64,000 nucleotides of DNA from JAICLK01 sp963742655 (GCA_963742655.1 CAVUMM010000006.1:62001-126000), one strand, 5' to 3'. Shown: positions 26,386 to 35,002, numbered from the stretch's first letter. Program-made: numbers and translations. The notes: a model not told the origin generated them from the sequence alone.

Positions 26386-27891
26386 ATGGATTTTCTTGAC
26401 CCCAAAAAACAGCGAGCCCATGTCGTTCGGCTTATCACCGGCTATGTGTTAGTGGGAATTGCGATATTGCTCGCAGCGCGCCTGCTTTTATATATTGCCA
26501 CCGGATTTGGACTGGAGCATGGCAAGATAGTCCAGAACGGCTTGGTGTTCGTTTCATCGCACCCCGGCGGCAGCAATATATTTTTAAATAACGATAAAAA
26601 AGCCACGGGCAAAACCAACACGCGCCTGTCGTTGCCGGCTGCCACCTACGTGATGAATATACAACGCACCGGTTATCGTACCTGGCAGCGTGCCATTACA
26701 GTCGATGGTGACAGCGTCGAGCGTTTTGACTACCCGTTTTTGTTCCCGACCAACCTGGTAACCAAAACCCAATCGTCACTCGACAAAAGTCCGCTGCAGG
26801 CCAGCCAAAGCCCCAGCCGGCGATGGTTGCTGCTCGAAACTTCCGTAACAGGCAATTTTAAACTGCTTGATTTGAATAACTCCAAAAAAATTGTCACGAC
26901 AACCATCAACTTGCCGGCCAATCAGATAACAGCTCCCACGACATCCGCCCCCCAGGCGCTGAAAGTCGTCGAATGGTCCAACGACAATCGGCACGTACTT
27001 CTCGAACATATATATGACAAAACGTACGAATACATCATGTTTGATACGCAGCAACCGAGCAAATCGGTAAATCTTAACCTGACACTGGACATCTCTCCGC
27101 CGGTGCAGTTGTCGTTGCAAAATAAGCAGTACGATCATTACTTCGTGCTGAATCCGGCGACCAAGGCGCTGGGCTTCGAGACTCTATCCAACACGACCAA
27201 TACACCACTGCTCAAAAATGTCCTCGCGTTCAAAAGTTATGGCACAAACGTGTTGCTGTACGCGACGAGCGATACCGCTCCCGCCGGGCAAACCGCCATC
27301 ATGCTCTATCAGAATAATCATAGCTACATTGTCCGAAATGTGACGAAAAGCAGCAGCGGTACATACTTGCTCGATTTAACCCAGTTCAGCGGTTCGTGGT
27401 ATATCGTGGCCGGCTCGCCCAACGAAAATCGAGTGTATGTCTATCAGAATCCGTTAGACGTTTTGGCTGCGCCGGTCAAAAGCGCGCTGGTGCCAGTAAC
27501 GGTGCTGAAGCTGCAAAGTCCGACGTATGTCTCGTTTTCGAGCAGCGCCCAGTTTATTGTGGCCGAACATGCCAACAGCTTTGCCGTGTATGACGTGCAA
27601 TATAACCAAAATTACACTTACAAAATTGATGCCACACTCGACAAGCCGCAAGCTCACGCTGCCTGGATGGACGGTGACCGGCTAGATTATATTTCGGGCG
27701 GCAAGCTGGTCGTATTCGATTACGATGCCACTAACAAACAGACGTTGATGCCCGCAAATCCGAATTACGACGCGTTCTTCAACCCTGGCTATAGCTTCGT
27801 GTACTCACTGGTGGCGTCCCCGAAAACTGCCACCGCTGCCGCCAGCACGCAGCTGTCCAGCACGGCTCTACTCACACCTGCCGACCAATAG
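26386..27891 (+). CDS. PEGA-domain membrane protein with beta-propeller-like region
   Basis: 501 aa. One membrane helix (about residues 15-38) anchors the protein. A PEGA domain follows (about 50-110), with the typical GTNIFLNNDK-like strand, KATGKT and YRTWQRAITV. The remaining 380 residues show repeated strand patterns of about 50 residues and probably form a beta-propeller or similar sheet. PEGA domains are found in surface and wall-linked proteins. The role is unknown. A short Ala/Thr/Ser tail ends the protein. Confidence 0.8.
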   Translation: MDFLDPKKQRAHVVRLITGYVLVGIAILLAARLLLYIATGFGLEHGKIVQNGLVFVSSHPGGSNIFLNNDKKATGKTNTRLSLPAATYVMNIQRTGYRTWQRAITVDGDSVERFDYPFLFPTNLVTKTQSSLDKSPLQASQSPSRRWLLLETSVTGNFKLLDLNNSKKIVTTTINLPANQITAPTTSAPQALKVVEWSNDNRHVLLEHIYDKTYEYIMFDTQQPSKSVNLNLTLDISPPVQLSLQNKQYDHYFVLNPATKALGFETLSNTTNTPLLKNVLAFKSYGTNVLLYATSDTAPAGQTAIMLYQNNHSYIVRNVTKSSSGTYLLDLTQFSGSWYIVAGSPNENRVYVYQNPLDVLAAPVKSALVPVTVLKLQSPTYVSFSSSAQFIVAEHANSFAVYDVQYNQNYTYKIDATLDKPQAHAAWMDGDRLDYISGGKLVVFDYDATNKQTLMPANPNYDAFFNPGYSFVYSLVASPKTATAAASTQLSSTALLTPADQ

Positions 27892-27978
27892 ATGGTCGAG
27901 TGAAGGGACTGTTTATTGACTTTTATAAGCATAAGTTATATAATTATTAAGTTCGCTTCGGGAGACTGAGGAGAAAGT

Positions 27979-28209
27979 ATGGGAGGCTATCCGCCACCGT
28001 CCGCGCCAGCGGCGTGGACAACGTTTCTGAAGTGGTCGATTTTTTGTTGCATAGTAGCTATTGTTTGCATAGCATGCATACCGTACTACTTGTCGACAAA
28101 TGATGGATCCGCTGCACTGATGTGTTTTCTTTGCGCGCTGCTTTTCATAGCACTATGGATCATCCTCATGGTGCTCGCGTTCAGAAGACGTTTTCGCCCA
28201 CCCTTCTAG
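27979..28209 (+). CDS. Small two-helix membrane protein, 76 aa
   Basis: Unrecognised. ATG at 27979 follows a GAGGAG ribosome site. A Pro-rich N-terminus (GGYPPPSAPAA) leads to two membrane helices (about 16-38 and 47-68) and a basic end RRRFRPPF. Three cysteines lie in the first helix. The gene is followed within 20 bases by a strong imperfect hairpin. In size, topology and setting it resembles the 69-aa protein encoded at 2135, but I see no clear sequence similarity between them. Confidence 0.7.
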   Translation: MGGYPPPSAPAAWTTFLKWSIFCCIVAIVCIACIPYYLSTNDGSAALMCFLCALLFIALWIILMVLAFRRRFRPPF

Positions 28210-28226
28210 TTTCTAAACGAGCACGT

Positions 28227-28276
28227 CCCTCGGGGATTACAGGATGAGACCGCAACGGCGTCTCATTGCCCGAGGG
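28227..28276 (+). other. Large stem-loop after the 76-aa gene
   Basis: CCCTCGGG (28227-28234) pairs with CCCGAGGG (28269-28276), and ATGAGAC (28244-28250) with GTCTCAT (28260-28266), separated by a nine-base bulge GATTACAGG on one side only. A small hairpin CCGC-ATGA-GCGG follows (28280-28291). No T-run follows, so it is not a standard terminator; an mRNA 3' structure or an unknown RNA motif is more likely. Confidence 0.5.
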
Positions 28277-28421
28277 GAGCCGCATGAGCGGATGAAGATG
28301 ATGTGGACTTTGATTGGGCAACCAGCTCAACCCCAAACTCCTTTCCATCTTTATCTATTTATCATGCGGCTTCTTCATATCAAATGGTTCCATTACCTTT
28401 CCCCAAAAAACTCATCCTTCC

Positions 28422-28450
28422 ATTACTTTTGCCAGCAAAAGTAATTTCTT
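28422..28450. terminator. Putative bidirectional terminator
   Basis: Perfect stem ATTACTTTTGC (28422-28432) / GCAAAAGTAAT (28435-28445) with a two-base loop and a T-rich tail on the plus strand. It lies between the 76-aa gene and the convergent sortase gene. Confidence 0.5.
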
Positions 28451-28456
28451 AAAAGT

Positions 28457-29773
28457 TTATAGCCAGCCGAACAACCCGTGCATCATACGGCTCCACAGCG
28501 ACGGCCCGTTGCTCGGCAGTTGCGTGGTTTGCGAAATATTTGCGGACGTATTACTGCCGCCGACATTGGTATTTGGGTCTGGGCTGACCTGCTCGCCCCA
28601 CACTACCAGGCGGTGCAAACTCGTGCCGGGCGGATCGCATGTGATGAGCGTAGCCGTGGCTACCTTGCCCGGTACATTGTTGAGCACAGACACATTACTC
28701 GGATCAACGACTTGTTTTTGGTAAACCTGATACGCATAGGCTTTTCCATGGTATGTCAGATAGAATGTGTCGCCCGGCACCAAATCGTGCAGAAGCGCGA
28801 AGGCAAATTTGTAGTGCCCGGGGTTAAAGATATTGTTTGATGAGTGCCCGAAAAACGCCGCGTTCCCCCGCTGCCCCGGCATCACGGTTGTTGGATAATG
28901 GATGACGCCGTCTTCGAGCGCGTTTTCAATCTGGTCTTCATTCGTTGTTCCGATATTGAGCACGAGCGGTATCTCGACATTAATTTTCGGGATGATTACT
29001 TCCGGCGTGGCTGATGGTGAAATGCTGTCGCTTCCTAGTATCAACGGTGTTGCGCTGGCTTCGCGGCTAGGCTGTATAAACGGCGCGATAAAATACTGAT
29101 TAAAAAAGCTGAAAAGTGTAATGATTACGACTATTACGCCCACGCCAAGCCCGAACAGCAGTGATTGCACATGGTGCTTGGCCTTTAGCTGGCCGCCGGC
29201 ACTTACCCGGCCAACGATCTGCCGCTTAATGTCGGCTGCCGTCCGGTGGTCCTGAGCGGCCGGTGGTGTATGGTCGCTAACGACCGGGGCGCTTGGGTTG
29301 ACTGCTTGCGTCAGATCTCGCCGCTCCTGGCGAACTGGTTCGGCCTCAGATTTGGGTTTTTGGGCTGCAACGAATTTTTGGTACTGGGACTGGTGTCCGC
29401 TATTTTCGTAGAATTCGCGCCAAACTGCGTGCTTTTCATCATCCGGCAAGGCTACGTAATAGTTATGCCAGGCGGTCTGGATATCGGCCAGGCTTTTGCC
29501 CGAAGTGCTTAAATCGTACATGAACTTCTGGTGTTTGGAGAAGGGCTTTTCCTCGTGCTTGACCTCCTGCAATTCTTGTCGCGAGTCCGGCTCGCTGGTA
29601 TATAGTGACTGGATTTTTTGCCGGATCAAATCAGCCGCCGGATTTGCCTCTCTGCGAATTTTATGCAGCGGCTCAATACGGTTGTTGTGTCGACGAGCGG
29701 AGTGCGGCGGTTCGGCCGCCGTCTGTTTCTTGTCGTCTTTATCGTTGTCGGCGGGATAGAGTGGATTTAACAT
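28457..29773 (-). CDS. Sortase family transpeptidase with long cytoplasmic N-terminus
   Basis: 438 aa. A charged N-terminal region of about 205 residues precedes one membrane helix (about 212-233). The sortase domain follows: FFGHSSNN supplies the catalytic His, TLITCDPPG the Cys and LHRLVVWGEQ the Arg. The TLxTC form and lack of other inserts suggest a class D/E-like enzyme. Sortases join surface proteins to the wall or to each other. The cytoplasmic region is much longer than usual and has no domain I recognise. I saw no LPxTG-type substrate in this window. Confidence 0.92.
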   Translation of the reverse strand: MLNPLYPADNDKDDKKQTAAEPPHSARRHNNRIEPLHKIRREANPAADLIRQKIQSLYTSEPDSRQELQEVKHEEKPFSKHQKFMYDLSTSGKSLADIQTAWHNYYVALPDDEKHAVWREFYENSGHQSQYQKFVAAQKPKSEAEPVRQERRDLTQAVNPSAPVVSDHTPPAAQDHRTAADIKRQIVGRVSAGGQLKAKHHVQSLLFGLGVGVIVVIITLFSFFNQYFIAPFIQPSREASATPLILGSDSISPSATPEVIIPKINVEIPLVLNIGTTNEDQIENALEDGVIHYPTTVMPGQRGNAAFFGHSSNNIFNPGHYKFAFALLHDLVPGDTFYLTYHGKAYAYQVYQKQVVDPSNVSVLNNVPGKVATATLITCDPPGTSLHRLVVWGEQVSPDPNTNVGGSNTSANISQTTQLPSNGPSLWSRMMHGLFGWL

Positions 29774-29873
29774 GAAAATCTTTAGGGGGAGACAGCTTAT
29801 GCTAGTTCTTCCCTAGCAAGTATAGTACAATACACCCCTGACAGCATACCTTTAAAAGCTACAAAGCCAACCC

Positions 29874-29960
29874 GGGCGGGTGGCGGAATTGGTAGACGCG
29901 CTGGACTCAAAATCCAGTGTTGGCAACAACGTGAGGGTTCAAGTCCCTCCCCGCCCACCA
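29874..29960 (+). tRNA. tRNA-Leu (CAA)
   Basis: Type II tRNA of 87 bases with acceptor GGGCGGG/CCCGCCC, anticodon stem CTGGA/TCCAG around loop CTCAAAA (anticodon CAA), a variable arm (TGTTGGCAACAACGTG region) and T-arm GAGGGTTCAAGTCCCTC. CCA is encoded at 29958-29960. A TATAGTACAAT promoter region lies near 29821-29831. Confidence 0.96.
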
Positions 29961-30085
29961 TTGTGAGATTAAAATTGGCAGACTCGCGGAACTTTGGAAT
30001 CCTTTGAAACAGCCCATTTCACTTCAACTCCGGCATGCGGCACCAAAGTCTAGAAGTTCTTCGAGCAAAACACAAGGGGTAGCCT

Positions 30086-30808
30086 ATGACAGCCGCCGGG
30101 GCAGAATTACCGAATGTTGAGCGATTGCTGGTAGATGGCGACGCCTATTATCGTGAGAGACAATACGAACTTGCAAAAGAAGCTCGCTTGCGAGCTTTTA
30201 CTCTTGCCGGGGACGGCAGCTCGGTGCAGGCGCACGCAGCGAGCGGGCTTGCAGCCAGTCTTGATAGGCTTGGCGAACATTCAGATGCGTTATTTTATGC
30301 CCAAAGCGCAGTGCAAATTCATGACAGGTTGCGTTGGACCGACGGCGCGGAAGCTATACGTGAATTCCGGGCCAGTTCCGGGGTGTATGGTCAGTTATTG
30401 CTTAAACAGGCATTGTTTACCGAACGGGATACCTTCATTAACTGGAATGTAGTAGATCGTGCCCGTGATCATCTGGCAGACGCGATTAATGGACCGGACG
30501 ACGACCAATATACGATTAACTTCGTAGGCCGACATGCCATTTTACTGGCTATGTACGGTAAGCGTTCTGAAGCGCGAGCTGCCGCCAAACGCGCATGGCA
30601 ATTGGGTAAAGTATCCGAATTGCCAGATCATCCCTACAGTAATCGTGATTTAATCGATAAGCAGCGTAATACGGCTCGCCGCCGGGCCATGGGTCGTGCT
30701 GCTGCGGCTTATGCACTGAACGTATTGGCGCCCAAACCCTATCAAAACGAAGGGCCCGGTGGTCCGCCGCGGTTTTTTGCTCGACGGGCTGCCTTACGTT
30801 TTATTTAG
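30086..30808 (+). CDS. TPR-like helical repeat protein
   Basis: 240 aa. The N-terminal 100 residues have the spacing of two to three TPR helix pairs (GDAYYRERQYELAKEARLRA, then LAASLDRLGEHSDALFYAQS), and a later pair begins HAILLAMYGKRSEARAAAKR. No signal or membrane segment. The C-terminus is basic (FFARRAALRF). ATG at 30086 follows AAGGGG. The gene lies between tRNA-Leu and a convergent gene, overlapping the latter by eight bases. A scaffold role is the usual reading for TPR proteins; its partner is not known. Confidence 0.65.
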   Translation: MTAAGAELPNVERLLVDGDAYYRERQYELAKEARLRAFTLAGDGSSVQAHAASGLAASLDRLGEHSDALFYAQSAVQIHDRLRWTDGAEAIREFRASSGVYGQLLLKQALFTERDTFINWNVVDRARDHLADAINGPDDDQYTINFVGRHAILLAMYGKRSEARAAAKRAWQLGKVSELPDHPYSNRDLIDKQRNTARRRAMGRAAAAYALNVLAPKPYQNEGPGGPPRFFARRAALRFI

Positions 30809-31601
30809 TTATTGACTCATGCACGGCTGTGGTGAGCGCTTCGAATGGTTTGCCCGGGTTTTGGAGCCACCATACTGACGCGTGAGCAGCGGTTTGAACG
30901 CGCCAGATTTCTTTGTCCGCGGAAAGTTTGGTCGTGCTCACCTGCCCGCCGGACGCTACCAGAATATTTTCCAGGTGTTTGACGACGATATCCGCGGGAA
31001 ATTCTTTAGTGAATTCATGCAGCGCTTCGACGAGGTGAAGTAAGTCCATTCCGAATGTGATGGCTTTGTGAAATTTTGCAGCTGCGGCCAGCTTTTGCAG
31101 CTGTGCCAGGCTAATAACGAATGATGTGTTAGGGCGATGCAGGATTTTTTGCGGTGTATTAGAAAAATAATCTGCCGCATCTTTAGTAATCGTAAGTTGG
31201 CCACTATATTTTTCGATGAATTTTTCCAGCAAAATGGCCGTTTCGGAATTTCTGCCTAGATCACCGGCCAGCAGTATGCCGTCAGCCCAATTGCTCATCG
31301 ATAATATTTCGGCCAGAGCTTTTTGGCCGAAGCTGCCGCTTGGCGTGCTGGGGGCAAATTCGCCGGCTTCGAACACCCGGCCGACGGTTTTTTTCAGTGC
31401 GTCGGGTAATAACACGCGGCCCGTGCCAATGCCAGCTTTCAAGGCTGTTTGATAAGCTTCGGCCGGCGCCGCAAATCCGTACAGATTGCCGCCGATTATC
31501 AGCAGCTTGCCGGCATGCTGTTTATTTTCCGGCCGGCTCCACAGCAAATCCGGGTAAAGCGGCGTATCACTTGCCTGTTTGTGCCAGTAGTCGTTTGTCA
31601 T
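30801..31601 (-). CDS. NAD(P)HX dehydratase-like protein (YjeF C-terminal/NnrD family)
   Basis: Ribokinase-like fold related to the ADP-dependent dehydratase that repairs hydrated NAD(P)H. The family opening HAGKLLIIGGNLYGFAAPAE, with an Ala-rich helix and GTGRVLLP, is clear, as is the GILLAGDLGRNSE segment. At 266 aa it is near normal for a lone C-terminal domain. The usual GTGD motif near the C-terminus is not obvious (here LVASGGQVST), so activity is uncertain. A TAAAAT box six bases before the ATG suggests a leaderless transcript. Confidence 0.8.
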   Translation of the reverse strand: MTNDYWHKQASDTPLYPDLLWSRPENKQHAGKLLIIGGNLYGFAAPAEAYQTALKAGIGTGRVLLPDALKKTVGRVFEAGEFAPSTPSGSFGQKALAEILSMSNWADGILLAGDLGRNSETAILLEKFIEKYSGQLTITKDAADYFSNTPQKILHRPNTSFVISLAQLQKLAAAAKFHKAITFGMDLLHLVEALHEFTKEFPADIVVKHLENILVASGGQVSTTKLSADKEIWRVQTAAHASVWWLQNPGKPFEALTTAVHESITK

Positions 31602-32190
31602 ACTCTGATTTTATAATATCCACATAATTTTCCGGCCGCAGCCAGCAATCATCATGCTGGCCGGGCAGCTCGACGATTGTCGGGGTGCGATCAAACGGCA
31701 GGCTCGCGACATCGGGCGTGCAAAAGCTGTCCTCATAATTACGGATCAGCGTGAGATGTTTGGCCTGCCAAAATTCGCCGCGTTTCCGAGCCTTCAGCAT
31801 GCGCAGATTATTCGGCATATTCCAGAAATAAATCAGATTCCATGCGAACTTGTGCAGCCACCCGCGCAGGTTACGTGCGCCGCGCTGGAATCGAAAATCG
31901 TTCCAGCTTTTTTCGATCAGCGACCACACGATGGGTTTGCCCGGCCAATGCGTCAACCCGATCATCACTACTTGGCGCGCCGGCAGGCTGTCGGATACCA
32001 AAAAACATCCGCCGGAATGCGCGACAACGATATCAGCCCGGGAAACATCCGGCTCGACCGAAAATCCGGCGCGGCCCAGTTCGCTTTCAAATCGTCTGCC
32101 TATCCGCGGCCCCTCGCAAAAGCCATACAGGATGCAGACAGCCGGGCTTGCGTCAGTCTTTAGGGGCTGCGAGTTTGTAGGTGCCACCAT
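31567..32190 (-). CDS. Hypothetical protein with alpha/beta-hydrolase-like motif
   Basis: About 207 aa from the ATG at 32190; a longer frame from 32226 would overlap the HAD gene more. The opening strand VCILYGFCEGPRIG and the later ADIVVAHSGGCFLV resemble the nucleophile elbow of an alpha/beta hydrolase (G/A-x-S-x-G), with Ser in HSGG. His in LPGQHDDCW could be the catalytic base. No clear family. It overlaps both neighbours on the same strand, consistent with a tight operon. Confidence 0.6.
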   Translation of the reverse strand: MVAPTNSQPLKTDASPAVCILYGFCEGPRIGRRFESELGRAGFSVEPDVSRADIVVAHSGGCFLVSDSLPARQVVMIGLTHWPGKPIVWSLIEKSWNDFRFQRGARNLRGWLHKFAWNLIYFWNMPNNLRMLKARKRGEFWQAKHLTLIRNYEDSFCTPDVASLPFDRTPTIVELPGQHDDCWLRPENYVDIIKSEYDKRLLAQTGK

Positions 32191-32884
32191 CCGGCTCCAA
32201 TTCATACGCCATGTTTTTGCGCTCAATCACAATTTTCCAGCCCGAAGTGTAGGCGTACAGGAACAATTTCCTGGTGGGGTTAAACGCTATCGGCTGCTGA
32301 ACCAGGTCGAGCATCTCGATGTCGCTATCGCTGTCCCCCGCTCCGATGCTGCCGTCGTAGGTTGCGCCGTGTTTGGCGACGAGTTCCTTAAGAATGGCTG
32401 CCTTTTTGTTGACTACAAGGTTGAGTTTGCCGGTAAGATAGCCGTCTTGCTGGGAGTACATGGTGCCCACGCTGTCGTCGAAACCGTAATATTTGGCTAC
32501 CATTTCAACGATTTCATACGGCGAGGCCGAAATGGCGAATAATAGATAGCCTTTGGCTTTGAGTTCGCGTATCAAGTCGCGGGTATAAATATAGACTTGG
32601 TCTTTGTGCTCGGCGAACGCCGATTCAGCGGCTTTTTGAAATTCAGCCACTCGCATTTCGGGTAGTGCAGCTTCGTATGCGTTGATGAGTTCAAGTTCGT
32701 AGGCGCGAAAAGCTTCTTCGCCATTGCGTTTTTTCCAGTTCAGGCGAGACTCCCGGGCTTTTTTATACGCTGCTTCGGGTACGTGTCCGGCTTTGGCCAG
32801 ACGATCGACGACGGCGTGGTACAACTGCCAACGGATTAGTGTGCCATCAATATCGAAAACGGCGAATTTCTTTAGTTCTGACAT
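32153..32884 (-). CDS. HAD-IB phosphatase (SerB-like)
   Basis: 243 aa. HAD motif I is FDIDGTLIR (nucleophile and acid/base Asp), motif II is the Ser in AISASPYE, and motif IV is GDSDSDIEML. A helical cap lies between motifs I and II. Related enzymes dephosphorylate phosphoserine or other small phosphate esters; the substrate is unknown. The stop of the preceding gene overlaps its start by one base (32884), so translation is coupled to the aminopeptidase gene. Confidence 0.9.
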   Translation of the reverse strand: MSELKKFAVFDIDGTLIRWQLYHAVVDRLAKAGHVPEAAYKKARESRLNWKKRNGEEAFRAYELELINAYEAALPEMRVAEFQKAAESAFAEHKDQVYIYTRDLIRELKAKGYLLFAISASPYEIVEMVAKYYGFDDSVGTMYSQQDGYLTGKLNLVVNKKAAILKELVAKHGATYDGSIGAGDSDSDIEMLDLVQQPIAFNPTRKLFLYAYTSGWKIVIERKNMAYELEPDGGTYKLAAPKD

Positions 32885-33807
32885 TACTTCTCCCCTGCTA
32901 TTTGCAGCAAAATAGTGCGCATCATATTCCAGTTTTCATGCTCTGCGCGGTGGCCGCTGACTGTCCAAATCAGCTGACTTTTCGGCAGTTTTTGATGCAG
33001 TTCGTACGCGGTTTTCGGCGGACAGTCAAAGTCGTAGCGGCCCTGCACTAGCCAAACCGGCATCTTTAGTTTGTGGGCGTTTTCCAAAATGTATCGATCC
33101 GGCAGGAAGCAGCGGTTGGCGAGATAGTGCGTTTCTATCTTGGCGGTCGTCGGGTCGTAATTGGCGAAATTTTCGGGTAAATAGCGGTCGTCCAGGCTCA
33201 TCACGCCGGCTTCCATGTTTTGCAAGGCATATAGCGAACGTTTGGCGGCAATTTCGTCGCTGCCAAGAGCCTGATTGACATGATATGCGCTGGGATCTTT
33301 GCGGTGGGCCTCCGGCGTGTCGTCGAGGTACTGTTGCCACACATCCGGGAAAAAATCCCGAAAACCGCCGTTGTTCAGCCAATCAATCTCGGACTGCGAG
33401 CCGGTAAATATGCCCGTGAGCACCATTGTTGCGACGCGATTTGGATATTTGAGCGCATAGACAAGCGCTAGGCACGGGCCCCACGACGCGCCGGTGAGTA
33501 TGAATTGTTCGATCTTCAGATGCTTGGCTATTTTTTCTATATCATCCACCAGCTCCGGCGTGGTGTTATGCTCGATCGAGCCATATGGCAGGCTTTTGCC
33601 GCTGCCGCGCTGATCGAAGAAAATCACACGCTGCCGCTTGGGATCAAACCCCTGCTTGTGTTTGTCCTTGCAGCCGCCGCCCGGCCCGCCGTGCACGAAC
33701 ACAATCGGTGTTTTGGCTTTGGCGTTTCCCCACTCCTGCGCGTACAACGAATGCCCGTCGCCGACATCGACAAATAGCTCCTGGATGGTAAACTCGTCGG
33801 GCGTCAC
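32884..33807 (-). CDS. pip: Prolyl aminopeptidase (proline iminopeptidase)
   Basis: Alpha/beta hydrolase that removes N-terminal proline from peptides, useful to a peptide scavenger. The oxyanion motif HGGPGGG and DQRGSGKS are diagnostic. The nucleophile elbow is GASWGPCLAL (family GGSWGSTLAL), the Asp lies in GRYDFDCP and the His in SGHRAEH. At 307 aa it matches the family. No signal peptide, so it works in the cytoplasm. The gene overlaps its neighbours on both sides. Confidence 0.92.
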   Translation of the reverse strand: MTPDEFTIQELFVDVGDGHSLYAQEWGNAKAKTPIVFVHGGPGGGCKDKHKQGFDPKRQRVIFFDQRGSGKSLPYGSIEHNTTPELVDDIEKIAKHLKIEQFILTGASWGPCLALVYALKYPNRVATMVLTGIFTGSQSEIDWLNNGGFRDFFPDVWQQYLDDTPEAHRKDPSAYHVNQALGSDEIAAKRSLYALQNMEAGVMSLDDRYLPENFANYDPTTAKIETHYLANRCFLPDRYILENAHKLKMPVWLVQGRYDFDCPPKTAYELHQKLPKSQLIWTVSGHRAEHENWNMMRTILLQIAGEK

Positions 33808-34196
33808 AACTGCTCCTCGTACTTTTTGATGCGGTACGCCTTTTTGATGCGATGGTAATCTTCCAGACTGTCGCGGCCCTCGTGAAACAATTCGACCGGA
33901 TATTTTTTGAGCAGTTTTTCGTATTTCTTTATAAATGCCTTGGTGATGTCGATGTTTTCGTGCTCGGCAAAGTTCAGAATATTGAACACTACGTCGGCCA
34001 GCTCGTCGGCCACTTCTTCCTTATCCGGATCGCCGCCGCGCTCCCACACGTAGTGCTCCATCAGCTCAGTCGCCTCTATTACCAAATTCATTGTCAAATT
34101 CTTCGGCGTATGATGCCGTTGCCAATGCCGATCCGCCGCAAACTTTGTAACCAATTCCTGCAATTCCTGAATCGTTGTATCGCCATCACTTTTCAT
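33804..34196 (-). CDS. MazG-like nucleotide pyrophosphohydrolase
   Basis: 130 aa, all-helical. The metal-binding pattern E-x2-E (IEATELMEHY) and E-x3-D (EEVADELADVV) identifies the MazG/dCTPase superfamily, which removes unwanted dNTPs. A TACACT box six bases before the ATG suggests a leaderless message. First gene of the run pip-HAD-downstream genes on this strand. Confidence 0.9.
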   Translation of the reverse strand: MKSDGDTTIQELQELVTKFAADRHWQRHHTPKNLTMNLVIEATELMEHYVWERGGDPDKEEVADELADVVFNILNFAEHENIDITKAFIKKYEKLLKKYPVELFHEGRDSLEDYHRIKKAYRIKKYEEQL

Positions 34197-34333
34197 ACAA
34201 CAAGTGTACCATTTGCCACCCCAAATCTTCGCCGCTCATATTCACTGACCAGTTCAATACCGCAAATTCACATTTCCCCCATCTGTTCCGGGACTGTCCC
34301 GTCCGTTCCGACCCACACGGTACACTCCTCCCG

Positions 34334-34362
34334 TTGGCTAAATGGTTAATTAGCGGTATAGT
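34334..34362 (+). promoter_or_regulatory. Sigma70-type promoter for candidate small RNA
   Basis: TTGGCT (34334-34339) and TATAGT (34357-34362) are 17 bases apart. No open reading frame follows; a terminator does. Confidence 0.5.
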
Positions 34363-34368
34363 AGCACT

Positions 34369-34492
34369 TTTACATCTGTTTTGGTAGGTTTGGGAGATCG
34401 GTTAAAGTATTGACTTTTACCGTGATTTTGCTTGAATTTTACTAAGACCTTCGGCATGTGGTTTTAGGCCACCCAGCGGAAGGTTTTATTTT
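34369..34492 (+). ncRNA. Candidate small RNA with own promoter and terminator
   Basis: About 120 nt. A first hairpin pairs GGTTAAAGT with ACTTTTACC (one mismatch, around 34403-34424). The 3' end is a terminator: ACCTTC (34447-34452) pairs with GAAGGT (34479-34484), inner GTGG/CCAC, then TTTTATTTT. The RNA ends against the 3' end of the convergent toxin gene. Family unknown. The rest of 34197-34333 holds no clear gene. Confidence 0.45.
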
Positions 34493-34746
34493 CGGTAGAT
34501 TTCTCGTCGGTGCCCTACCTTGATAATTAATATAATTAATTTTTTGTCGTGAATGTCATATATTATCCTGTAGTCTCCAACTCGCAATCTCCAACTTTTA
34601 ACGCCGACCATCGGGCGGACTTTGCCGACTCTGGGATTAGTTGATAATGCAAAAATAGCTTTTGCGATACGTAATTGTGATTGTTTTGGAAGTTTGTTTA
34701 ATTCTTTTTGTGCGCTTTTTGTGAACTCAACTGCGTAGTTGGTCAT
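34486..34746 (-). CDS. RelE/ParE-family toxin
   Basis: 86 aa. The fold signature is visible: AQKELNKLPKQSQLRIAKAI helices, then RPMVGVKSWRLRVGDYRIIY and a final strand with VGHRREIYRK. The Arg/Lys and Tyr residues at the C-terminus fit the ribosome-dependent mRNA interferase site. The start overlaps the end of the antitoxin gene by 20 bases, the usual order for antitoxin then toxin. Confidence 0.93.
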   Translation of the reverse strand: MTNYAVEFTKSAQKELNKLPKQSQLRIAKAIFALSTNPRVGKVRPMVGVKSWRLRVGDYRIIYDIHDKKLIILIIKVGHRREIYRK

Positions 34747-34966
34747 AGGTTATTCCTAATTCTCGCAATACTTGCTCGAATGGCACCGTATCCTCACCGC
34801 GGCGTTTTTCTATCTCTTTTAGATCCTGCAGATCTTCAAGCATGTCAGCGAATTGCTCGTTGATAATATCCGACACTGAACGCCCTTCGGCTACAGATTT
34901 GTGCTGGATGAATTTTTTGACCTGCGGGTTCAGATAGATTGTAGTTTTAGAACTTAAAACACTCAT
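34727..34966 (-). CDS. Ribbon-helix-helix-type antitoxin
   Basis: 79 aa from ATG 34966. The N-terminal strand TTIYLNPQVKKFIQHKSV and the following helices fit a MetJ/Arc (RHH) DNA-binding domain; the acidic C-terminal half would wrap the toxin. The ATG is seven bases after TATAAT, so the message is leaderless; ATG 34975 lies inside the promoter. The protein probably represses its own promoter. Confidence 0.88.
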   Translation of the reverse strand: MSVLSSKTTIYLNPQVKKFIQHKSVAEGRSVSDIINEQFADMLEDLQDLKEIEKRRGEDTVPFEQVLRELGITYDQLRS

Positions 34967-34973
34967 GATAACC

Positions 34974-35002
34974 ATTATAGCGCTATGACGTCATACCGTC
35001 AA
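34974..35002 (-). promoter_or_regulatory. Toxin-antitoxin promoter with operator palindrome
   Basis: On the minus strand TTGACG (34997-35002) and TATAAT (34974-34979) are exactly 17 bases apart. A perfect 12-base palindrome TATGACGTCATA (34984-34995) lies in the spacer, the expected place for an autorepressor. Confidence 0.8.

Noticed and set aside
28314..28724. Plus-strand frame opposite the sortase gene
   Set aside because: It is antisense to a clear sortase and has no family features.
34240..34330. Very short minus-strand frame starting GTG after GGGAGGAGT
   Set aside because: It gives 23 residues with no recognisable feature; support is too weak to call a gene.
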